22,852 nucleotides of DNA from Linderina pennispora (lineage: Eukaryota > Kickxellomycota > Kickxellomycetes > Kickxellales > Kickxellaceae), in the NCBI RefSeq assembly GCF_002104995.1, contig NW_024468417.1:1-22852 (forward strand). The letters run 5' to 3'. Numbering within the stretch: position 1 is the first letter of the stretch; every line of letters begins with the position of its first letter. The notes beneath the pieces are model-generated. The model worked only from the letters and a program-made list of their open reading frames with translations, ran no database searches and had not been told where the DNA came from. A program made the translations under genes and the position numbers. Below are positions 8,534-18,900 of the stretch, in pieces.

Positions 8534-8977
8534 AAATTCCTGCTAATGTGTTAATAATCGTCACTAGCAGCAGTTTTGTTTTCGTAGCTTCGTGTGCGGC
8601 TCCAGCTCTAGGTGCGCATCCCACGCTCGTTCGTTGAAGCACAGACCATTTCCCTCTGTCGCCGCTCTGCCGGTGTGCTCGGTCCCTCCCGGAGGAGCTG
8701 CCAGCCCACAGAGCCAGAGCTGTCGCAGTTGGACAAGCGCTGTGGGGGAGATCTGTCAACACACAAGTCATGCTTTGGCATCCTCAAGCGGCCAGGGGGA
8801 GCGGCCAATCCTCCTTTCCAAAAATAATTTTTCTGAACCACCTCAAGCTAGAGCCGAGCTTTGTGCCGGGAACCTTGTTTTCGATATTCGCTTTCTCGTA
8901 TTTGCTTCTTGAACTTCTATTTTTCGCTTATTTCCTTATTTTCCTCTGTGCTTTTAGACCAAGTAAACCTATTTACC
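8534..8977 (+). promoter_or_regulatory. Intergenic region and 5' leader of the kinase gene
   Basis: 444 bases between the stop of the split gene and the kinase ATG. I see no gene. A CCAAT box is at 8805-8809, followed by an AT-rich stretch (8819-8832) and a pyrimidine-rich leader up to the ATG at 8978. Which signals drive the kinase is inference. Confidence 0.45.
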
Positions 8978-11406
8978 ATGTCGTGGTTGCGTCCTAGTAA
9001 GTGTTTCCGCTATTTACTCCAATAGCCAGCCTGTCGGTGCGTGCCTGAGGAGAACGCCCGCCTTCTGTCCCTCCCTCCCTCCCTCATCTCTGCGAAATTC
9101 AAAAAAACAAAGCGGATGCGCCAGGCCCACTAACCCACCTCCACTCTCTCTTGTTGCCAATAGAGCCCAAGGAGAACAGCAACAGCCAGCCCAGACCAGG
9201 GAACTCTGGTGCTTTCGGCCAGCCCGCTGGCGGAGCGGCCCAAGGCGGCGGATTCTTCAACAACTCGCGCCCCCAGCAGCAACAGCAGCAGTATGCAGGC
9301 CATTACCAGCAACAGCAGCAACAGCAGCAGCAGCAGCAGCAGGCCCAAGGGGGTGCATTCCGGGGCGGACATCCGGGATACGGGCAGCAGGCCCCAGGTG
9401 GCGGACACCCAGGATTCCAGCAGCAGCAGCAGCCTGCTGGTGGATACTACGGTGGCCAGCAGCCGTCAACGCAGGCCCGCGGTGAGAGCCGGAGCGGCGC
9501 GAACTCTTCGGCGTCGATGCGGTCGGCGTCGCAGGCGTCGAGCCGTAGCGAGCACAGCACGATGGCGAGCAACGGGCTGCCAAGCGCAAGCGGCAACTCG
9601 CAGCCAGTGAAGCGGTCGGGGATCCTTGTGATCCGGGTCATGGAGGCGCGCAGCCTGGTGTATCCGCCGGGCTCGCAGCAGCTGATGGCGCGCTATGCCC
9701 CGTACAAGAACGAGGCCCACCAGCGGCCGTATGCCGTGGTCGAGTTCGACAAGAATGAGGCCGTGGTGACTAGCCTGGGCGGCGACATGCACAATCCGAT
9801 CTGGAAGTACCGGGTGAGCTTGTAAGTAGACAAAAAGCATTTCTTGCCTGGTGGCAGGTTCACTGTGAACTCTCGCCGAAATGAAGGGCGCCTTCGCGGT
9901 GGCTGTCCCACCCATGGTGCTTCTATTTGCCTGTCTGCTGTTGTTTGAACCAGCACCCTGTACTATTTCTGTCATCCTCATTTGCGATTCGCCGCTTCTC
10001 TTTTTCTTCCCTTTTATAGTGATGTGTCGCGCACAAGCCCGGTCATGGTGTCGCTGTACCAGCGCACAGCCGAGCTGCAGTACCAGCGCGCCCCACAGCC
10101 ACGTGGCTACCAGCGGTTCGGCAACGGCAACGGCGGAGCGCAAGGCCGCAACGGGCCGTCGCAGCAGCAACAGCAGCCACCGCAGCAGTCGCCGAACGGC
10201 CAGCAGGGGGCGACCAGCGGAGCCATTTTCCTCGGAGCAGTGCAGATCATGCCCGACTTCCAGGACGGGCGCCTGTACGACGACTGGATCCCGCTGCTGG
10301 GCGGAGCCGGCAACTCGGGCCACCTGCACGTGCAGTACTGTTTCAATAAGAAGGACGCAACGCCGCTCTCGATCGACCAGTTTGATCTGCTCAAGGTTAT
10401 CGGCAAGGGCAGCTTCGGCAAGGTCATGCAGGTGCGCAAGCTGGACACGGGCCGGATCTACGCAATGAAGATTTTGAGCAAGTCCAAGATCGTGATGCGG
10501 TCCGAGGTGGCCCACACGCTGGCCGAGCGCAACGTGCTGGCCAAGATCAACCACCCGTTCATTGTGCCGCTCAAATTCTCGTTCCAGACGCCCGAGAAGC
10601 TGTATCTGGTGCTCGCCTTCATCAACGGCGGCGAGCTGTTCCACCATCTGCAGCGCGAGGGGCGGTTCGACCAGCACCGAAGCCGGTTCTACGCCGCCGA
10701 GCTGCTGAGCGCACTCGACTGCCTGCACTCGTACAACGTGATCTACCGCGACCTGAAGCCCGAGAACATCCTGCTGGACTACAGCGGGCACATTGCGCTG
10801 TGCGACTTTGGGTTGTGCAAGCTGAACATGAGCGACAACGAGACGACCAACACCTTCTGCGGCACGCCCGAGTACCTGGCGCCCGAGCTGCTGCAGGGCC
10901 GCGGCTACACAAAGACGGTTGACTGGTGGACGTTCGGCGTTCTGCTGTACGAGATGATGACAGGCCTGCCGCCCTTCTACGACGAGAACGTGAACGAAAT
11001 GTACCGGCGGATCCTGGAGGACGAGCTGGTGTTCCCCGACGACATGGGCAACCGGGCCAAGTCGCTGCTGCGTGGGCTGCTGCAGCGCGATCCGCGGCGC
11101 CGCCTGGGCAACAACGGCGCGTCCGAGATCAAGGAGCAGCCGTTCTTTGCCGAGATCAACTGGGACTACCTGATCGGCAAGCAGTATGAGCCGCCGTTCA
11201 AGCCCAGCGTGGCGTCGGCAAACGACACCAGCAACTTTGACGAAGAATTCACCGCCGAGCCGCCCCAGGACTCGTACATTGCTGACTCGAATCTGTCCGA
11301 GACCGTGCAGGAGCAGTTTGTCGGGTTCACGTACGACGGCAGCGGCGGCGCAATGTCGCTAGCCCAGAGCATGACCATGAACAACATGGACAACTACCGC
11401 AACTAG
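8978..11406 (+). CDS. YPK1/gad8-like: Ypk1/Gad8-type AGC serine/threonine kinase
   Basis: Three exons: 8978-8996, 9164-9821 and 10020-11406. They join in phase to 688 codons (687 aa). Both donors are GTAAGT and the acceptors are TAG, with a CTAAC branch point near 9130. The first exon encodes only MSWLRP plus one base. The N-terminus is rich in Gln, Gly and Ser, including a 12-Gln run (9307-9342). A C2-like segment (about residues 159-320) is split by intron 2. The kinase domain has the glycine loop near 354, catalytic Lys 376, YRDLKPEN with Asp 470 and DFG at 488. The PDK1-site Thr is about 504 (in TFCGTPEYLAPE). The C-terminal tail has a turn-motif Ser near 644 and the hydrophobic motif FVGFTY with Thr near 663, the position TORC2 phosphorylates in this family. 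In fungi these kinases act downstream of TORC2 on sphingolipid, actin and membrane-stress control. Complete and apparently functional. Confidence 0.93.
9307..9342 (+). repeat. CAG/CAA polyglutamine tract in kinase exon 2
   Basis: Twelve consecutive Gln codons, mostly CAG, form a coding microsatellite likely to vary in length. A shorter Gln/Pro tract lies near 10159-10190 in exon 3. Confidence 0.9.
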
Positions 11407-11964
11407 CCATAGCTTTAAAGCTCTTTTCTTCTGGTGAACTCAGTCTCTACATTCATATCCATATCTCCATTTGCATCCAGTGCTGAGCACTGCGGATCTC
11501 GTGTATCGACTTGATGGCCGCTCTTTCTTCGTGCCTTTTGGTCGGTCCCAATACATTAAAGGCGTACCCCGGCAAGCATTAACTAGGAAAGCAGTGCACC
11601 TGTGAGGGATGTTAACCATTGCACAAACGGGGTATTTAGATGTGCCCTGGCATGGTACGAAGGATGCTGGCAAATAGATTCAATCTACGCTGAACCTAAG
11701 CGCTTTTCAGTGTCTCCTCCTACCCGATAAATGTACTGAACCTCTAGTGCTATGCTGCATTAGTATTGTACTGTTAATTGATGGAGGTAATGCAAAGTAT
11801 ATATATACAACGTGCTGGCAGGAGAAAAGAGACTATTGGTATCGGGTGACTCAAGCACTGGCAGGGGCAGCTTCATTCTTGAGAATGAAAGACCAGACGT
11901 TTACTAGGAGAGGAGCCGGACCCATCCCCAGTTAGATTTGACGAAGAAGAGCGCAGCCAAGAGT
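11407..11964. other. Intergenic region, 3' side of the kinase gene
   Basis: No convincing gene. A 12-bp perfect palindrome AGCTTTAAAGCT (11411-11422) lies five bases after the kinase stop, in the likely 3' UTR. The short open frames here have no recognisable product or codon pattern. Confidence 0.6.
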
Positions 11965-12402
11965 TGTCTGGGTGGAGTTGTATTGAAACAAGCTGGTTTT
12001 AGGGCTGGTTTAGAATCGAGTCTTGTTTTTAGCCACCAGTATCCTGGGTTTGAAGATGAAATGAAGCTCGGCGGGTTTGGCATCCACATCCACACTGGCC
12101 AGTCCACCCCACCAGTGAACGTCACCTATTCAGGCAACGAACCCCGGCTCGTCGGCGACCGGCATCCAAGTGGCCTACCCGCTCGCAGGGTCAGGACGTG
12201 GTTGCGACAGTTTTATCGAGCGTATTAGTATTAAGGGTGCCAAGAGTATCAAGTTGTGAGGAAGGGAGCGTTTTGTGAGAATGAGGAATCTTTTGGCTCC
12301 AGCAGGAGGCTCGCTCTTTTTATAGGGAAAATGAGCTGCTGCTTCGCTGGAGTTTTTCTCCCTCACCAACTACTTTTGCTCCTGGCGGCTTAGACGGAGA
12401 CA
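11965..12402 (-). repeat. Possible solo LTR or LTR-like remnant
   Basis: A 438-bp stretch whose ends form a perfect 5-bp inverted repeat (TGTCT at 11965, AGACA ending 12402) of the TG...CA type. Read on the minus strand, a TATAAAAA box (12317-12324) sits about 80 bases from the start, as in an LTR promoter. No target duplication is seen: the flanks read AGAGT and TGGCT. It is unrelated to the LTR at 702-961. A short plus-strand open frame (11938-12228) crosses it but resembles nothing I know. It may be chance or an ordinary promoter. Confidence 0.3.
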
Positions 12403-12912
12403 TGGCTTGGCTTTTACTATTTTACCCCCTATCGCATGCGCTGCACATGCGCGTATATGGCAATAGAGATGGCCTTGCACAGTGCAGCTCCTTACGAACA
12501 ATGGCACTTCCGTTTCGAGCTCCGGCGACAGCCCCAACAGAAATCGTGCCGGAGCTGCAACGTGCAGCTCTCACTCCTCGGTCTGGCAGTGAATGCTGCT
12601 CGCCGCGTTGACTGCTACCACGCATGGCTTTCACAGTGAGCTCAGCAACAACGCATCGCAAAATGTCGGAGAAAACGCAGATTCCCTTATCGACTGTGAA
12701 AACAGCCAAATTTAACCACTCAATGCACCTTCGCTGAGCCACAAGGTATTTTCTACCTCCACATCGACATACATTTTACTAGGTGCACGACCGAGACTTG
12801 CCTGCACTGCCACTATTTACTGCGGTTTCACCCAAGAGTCTATAAAACAAGGGACGAGCATTTTAATTTATACGGATGGCCTAGACACTTGCCAGCCATC
12901 ACCCTTTGAACG
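12403..12912 (+). promoter_or_regulatory. Promoter region of the RalGAP-alpha-like gene
   Basis: A TATAAAA box is at 12841-12847. The 8-mer TGCAGCTC occurs at 12483-12490 and 12563-12570, and inverted at 12552-12559; the last two form a perfect 8-bp palindrome with a 3-base spacer (12552-12570). TGCACAGTGCA (12476-12486) and CGCATG/CATGCG (12433-12451) add further inverted repeats. A two-codon upstream frame (ATG GCC TAG, 12876-12884) precedes the gene's first ATG. Confidence 0.5.
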
Positions 12913-15900
12913 ATGGCCAGGCTCGCAACTAGAATTAGGAATGTGTTTCGTTTTGTTTTCGTTTATTCAATCATTTACTTCCTACTACCGATTATGTTTA
13001 GAAAAGTCATAAAGCAACAAAACCCCCGCCCTACGGATTATGACAGCTCCAGCCATGGTGCCGGATCCAGTGAGTACCCAGACACTGTGAACCTGCCGCC
13101 GACACTCGGGGATATCGAGAGCCTGCCTGTGTCATTTCAAACACAAGTGAGCAGTGCATTTATCAACCAGCTACGCGACCAGCCACGTACTGCACAGCGG
13201 GGCAATATGCTCTGGCTCAACCCGCGGCTAGAGTCTGCAGCCCAGATAGCAAGCTTCACTTCATTCCTGGGTTCTTGCAAGACAAACGAGATCGTGTGGG
13301 TGTATGCTAGATACTACGACATGCTGTTTCAGACATTGTACGACGCATTTGTCTTGCAAGTCGAGTATTTGAATTCGTTGCCCGAGCGGTTTATATCGCC
13401 AGCCAGCCGACCCATGGTCGATTTACTGTCGCCAATAGAGATCCTGTACCAGATGATGCTTCTGCTGCCGCGGCTAATGGCCACCGGGTGGTGCCAGGAA
13501 CAGATTGTCAATATCTTGATCGTCTTGCTGGATCACGGCAACAACCAAGACCTGCGCACGCTTGGCCAACATCTGCTAACTCCATACATGCTGGCTCTGG
13601 GCGACAAGATATCGCCACGCATCCTAGATCTGTTCGAAAACATGATTTCGATGCAGGCGATCACCGTAGCCGACATGCCAGCGGCCTCGCATATTGTTGG
13701 CGATTTGTTTTGTGCCATCGGTGGTGGGATCAACATCACAAACATCGGATGTGGGCAACGGGCGATTGTAGCATTCGAGTCTGGTCGTCCAAGCATCTGT
13801 CCGGCCATGCAGGACCGCGTGTGCACTGCCAACCCACAGGGAATATCTGCGCTATCCATGCTGAGCCATGCACTGGGGACGATCGCGTATACCGCGAACA
13901 TGATACCTAGTCCTAGGGCCGCCTACGCTGCATACGAGTCGCACATACTCCAAGCACGGACCCATGTATACCCGTTCAAGATCCTCTCGCTTGAGTTCAC
14001 TCTGCCACATATATTCAACATGCCCAACAGCACCGGTAACTGCCTTCACCTGGTGACGCCAGTACTTGCGTTTAGCGGTCCAGAAGTCGAGGCATCGTCG
14101 ATTGCATACTACAGGTGCTTCCGCAACAAATACCTGAGCTGGCTGTACCCAGCTGACGGCGAGCTTGCGCAGACAACCGACGGATATAGGAGGCCGGTGC
14201 GCAGGATGCCGATTCACGCGTCGTACATCTTCATAAACTTCATGCTTCGCTGCATGATCCCGATATTCGAGCACATGCTGCCTGAGGGCAAGTTTCTGAT
14301 GCCCACTTTGCGCGCTCAAAAGGAGAGGATGGTATATCAGCTGTATCAGTCAGTTCCAGCGACATCTAAATCTTCTCAGCCGAGCACCAGCAAGTCGGAC
14401 TATGAGCCAGGGATTCCCGAGGCTAACAAGGCGAGCCACCACATAAACTACCAGTTTTCAGCGACACCCGAGTCCTATGCCTTTATGCGCAATCTGATGC
14501 TGGATGACAGCGTCGAGTCAACCGATTTTTTCATAGACACGCTCTGCCTTGGGCTGTGGTATCCGTGCGAGCTGGCGAACCGAGCACAGACGAGTGACCA
14601 TCTGGATCAGGACCCTGGATTGGCCAAGATCAGCTATGAGGTCGCGTTGGGAGCGCTAACGGTGGTGAGACTATGGCTGATGGCTCGCGAAGAGTATCAG
14701 CCAATGCACTTGCGTCCAACAAGAAGGGACAAGCAGGGTCTGTGTAGGACCTTGGAGGCATATGTGATACGCGCCTACAATATTGTCATGATGCTGGTTG
14801 AGCAGGGGAGCTGGGATGATGAAAAGCTGGTGCTCATGTACAACGCACTTCTGGTTCACCGCGTGATGATACGCACGTACTTCAGAGTGCTTCCGCGCAG
14901 CTTTATATTTGACATGCTCGTCCGCCTGCAAGATATTGTCGAGTCGTTCTTGAAGCGCCAGCCCGATACGCCCAGCGACGTCTACAACGAGGATTCGGCC
15001 GCCAACCAGGCGCTGACACTAATGACCGAGTGCTTGGTTCCGAGCTGGATTGCTTTAGACGTCACAACGGAGAGTGTGCAAGCACTGGTAACGCAGCTCT
15101 ACTCGATCAAGACGCCGTGGATATTCCATATGGAGGTGTGGGGAAATGTCCTACGCTCAATGACGATTTCCCGCGGTCGCGAGCTGTACCAAGTCGATGA
15201 GCGCATGTTGATCCACGAAAGCATGTTTTCTGGATCGCGGCAGCGTCGTGGTCGGCGCATGGTTGACGCGTATATGGAGCAGCTGCTCGACGCCACGTTT
15301 CATCAGAACCCTGGCAAGTTTGTTCTCGAGGGTGCATTTGACACGTCAACGCCGTTTCATATCACTTCGAATCTGGTATGGTCAACTATGCGCCGTATCA
15401 TGTCATACTTGCAAAAGTCTGCGCGTGCTGCTGCCCTGAACCGAGACAAATCCAAGATGGCTAACATCAATGTATCGGATACCAGCGATGCCTCGACACT
15501 GCACGGCCCAGTGGACTCGCCTACGTCAAGCCAGGATGTTTTTACGCGTGTTTGCTACTCAGGTACTGGGAATCTGTACGAATACGGGCCTAATATGGCA
15601 AGCACGCTACTGTCGCGCATCGCCAATGGCATCGAGTCCGGGATTCTGCCTCATTACGACAACCTGTGGCTGGCAGCGGGGATTGATGCCCTGAAGAAGT
15701 ACATCAATGCTGCGCCTTCCCACAGTGCTAAGCAGACGTCATATAAACGCGCTGAAGATCCGGGCCCTACGCCTTTGGCGGCCTCAACGAATGAATCGCT
15801 GCCATCCCACTCACTGCGCCGTATCGTCGCGTCACTGGCAAAGAAAAAGAACCCTGCTCCGTCCACACTCCATGCTGACACATCCTCCTCAGCCAAGCCT

Positions 15901-18900
15901 GCTTACAAAACATCCCTTCAACACCGGAATCTATCGAGCATTGATCTGGTTGAAACCAGCACAGTACGCACCCAGTCCCAGTCGGCATCAGAGAGGAGCG
16001 CGCATTCGCAGAGGCTAGTCCCACCTGCTCGCGATGAAACCACAACGCATGAGAGTGCCTTGTCCGAGGATACGGGGGATCAGGCGGCTATTCGACCAGC
16101 AAAACTAGAGCATAGGCCAGGAAACTATCAGTCCACCAGCCAGTTGGCACAGATGCGCACCAAGGTCAACATCCATACGGCTGATGTCGATATACAAAAG
16201 GAAGAGGTTGTCGCATCCAATCGCCGAGTAAGTACAGAACAAACCCGTGGCTTCCCGAACTTGCAGCATTGCAGAGTTGATACACCATTTACTAACATCA
16301 TTCTGTGGCATAGGTGGCGTGGAACATGATGGGAAATATTATTGAGATTACGTGGCTTCTGGAATCCCTCTGGGTCGATGTGGACATTGGTGCATACTTT
16401 AGACTGCACACAGATCCATCTGAAAGCCTGAAGTCCGCATGGGTAACATGGGTCAATCTCCTTGGGTCGCTAGACCCCCACCAAGTAAGTATACTATTAC
16501 ATTCATATGCATTGTGTTAGCTATGCTCTACGATGACTTTAAAACTATTTGTAGGTTGACAGAAGCAAGGCCATTCTACGTGGCCTCGCCAAATGCTGGG
16601 CAGTGGAACGGGTGGTATTGAATACCAATGACGTATTCTCCGGGGAAGATGGGGTTCTGCTAAACATACCCAAATGGATAAACCAAGGAATGTCCATGTT
16701 CAGGTATGTATTGGAGTTTCACTGCACATTTGTGCGAAGAGATCTTTTTATTAAGCAAGACATCACATATATAGCGCGTATGGTGAAGATGGACGACTGG
16801 CGCTTACGTCATTAATGCAGCTTGGGTGTTTGATGAGCGATACCACTGCCAAATCTGGTCTAGACCTCCGATCCTACTTCATCCAGATTCTGCTCATCTA
16901 TCTGAGCCCTATCGCTGCAGGCGAACCATTCGACCTGCAGATCGTCGAGATAATTGTGAAGAACTGCTCCAATATTATATCCTCTGGTATCCCAGGAAGC
17001 AGGATGCTTATCTATCTGATCGAGCGCGCTATGCATCGTCTAGTAAGTGGTACAACTAGCGGCAGGGAATGTCAGCTTGCTCGTGGTCTACTAACATACA
17101 CAGAACCATGGATGACAATATGATCTGGCTTGTAGTTGTTTGAGAGGGACACATACGCAGGTGATCCATCTGATACAACTGTTGAATATGCGTGCCTGCT
17201 GTTGATGTCCATTGGGACACTGCTGAGTAGCGAACGGACACTGTACGCCAACCACCGCAACGCTGGGACGAAAAAGCTGACAGATGCCCACTGCGGATCC
17301 ACAAATGGCTCCCATGATCCTCTTATCGACTCAGTGCCCAGCTTAGTACAGCAAAAATACCCGGTTATAGTTCGCCACAAGGGTTCACAAACGTATGCTC
17401 TTGCTTGGGAGCACGGGGGACCGATTTTTGGCCGTATTTGCTTGTCGCTTTGGAGACTGAGCACTGGGGGCTCTTATCTAGCAAACCTGGATGAGTCAAC
17501 TCAGCTACGTGTCGACCACAGTGTGATGCATGGGCTGTCTGTGATTTGCTCCAGTGAGCTATCGATTTCAGATAAGAGGTAAGTCCATGTTTTTACTGTG
17601 TCCACCATATCATAAGCAGACGTATGACTTCGAGTTGTGGCTAAAGCATTCATCCAATTTGGATAACGAGTAGCCTTCAAAACAGCCAGCTCATCTCCAA
17701 CTGTCTGATCTCATGCCTGAGTCATCTTTTTTCGGACAAGCTACCAACAGTGTACAGCGCAGCCAACAGCATAATGCTTCTGATCGCTGGCCGCGCAAAC
17801 ACAATGGAGTATCTTGGGTACCCCAGGTTGCAGATGGTCACATTGGAGCTTATGAAAGCCATCATCGAGCAGCTTGATCGTCTGGAGGACCACGTTAGCA
17901 TGGACAAAGGCAAGTACATTTCATCAGCCAATGCTTGACGACATCTTGTATGGATATGCATGCCACTCACTACGGATTGTAAATAACGTAGTCAAGGCAA
18001 TCTGGGAAATTACGCGGCTGCTTATGATTATCCTGTCAGCAGCTCCAGGACTGATAACGCTGAAAGGTGTCAATAAGAGTGACATCCAGAATCCAGCCGC
18101 AGTGCGCGACTTTCTCGTGGAAAAGATCTTCCGGCGCTTCGCACACCCGCACACATCAAGCGTGGCGATTCCGCATTTGTACAATCAGCATCTGGTGCAC
18201 TATGAGCTGATCGACGGAATGGTGCTCCGACTCGAGCCTGCACTGTATAAGCCCTCCCAGATGTGGAAGCAGCACATGCAGGAAAACAAGCAGCAGCTGG
18301 CCCAAGAGAGGGATAAGGCTACGAAGCTACTATCGGTAAGTAAACAATATGGATGATATGTGCTTGAATGTATCGCCGAACATACTAACCATTTTTCTGT
18401 TTGTGGTCATTGGAGATATAGCAACTTGGCGAGATTGTTCACGTGCATTTGATGTATTACTTTGATGAGTCAGTTCGGCAGCAGGATATCCTGAACCCTA
18501 AAACGTAAGTTATATCTAGCGGTCAAACCAAGACAGAATATCGCTCCTATTCCTTTGTCATGTGTCTCACAACCCATCTCTTTCAAAGGCCCGCTGGTGG
18601 TAAAAACCTATAGTTCAAGGCATTACGAGGAAGGAACGGACGAGTGCATCGTATATGCTCACGGAAATATGATCCTATCCATATTCGATGAAAAGGACAC
18701 TAGCTGTAAGTGCTGTCACCTATTCAGCATTGCACTGATATGCAAGCATGGTTTCTTAATCGCAGTTTTCTGGGTGCTGCATTGTAGTCTGCATTAGATG
18801 CGTTCGCAGCTGTGCGAGCAAACAAGCTTGGCGCATATTTATTCCACAGGACATGACATGCTTGCCCGAGAGACAATCATATGAACTCGAGAGCATTGTG

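Noticed and set aside
9466-10791. 441-aa minus-strand open frame over the kinase gene
   Set aside because: It is the mirror of GC-rich codon usage in the kinase, is low in complexity (His/Arg/Leu runs), and would overlap a clear kinase and its intron.
7486-11650. 15-base exact match TTAGATGTGCCCTGG near 7486 and 11636
   Set aside because: One such match in a 22.8-kb window is near chance expectation, and flanks do not align.
11938-12228. 96-aa plus-strand open frame
   Set aside because: Starts with TTG, resembles no family I know, and lies inside an LTR-like stretch; insufficient support for a gene.
12422-12742. 106-aa minus-strand open frame in the RalGAP promoter
   Set aside because: Starts at a non-ATG codon and overlaps inverted-repeat promoter sequence; no recognisable protein features.
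18505-18532. A 28-nt intron that would avoid the frame break between exons 8 and 9
   Set aside because: It is far shorter than the other introns (70-95 nt), and it leaves a pyrimidine-rich, acceptor-like stretch as coding sequence. An 84-nt intron with one lost G is more plausible.
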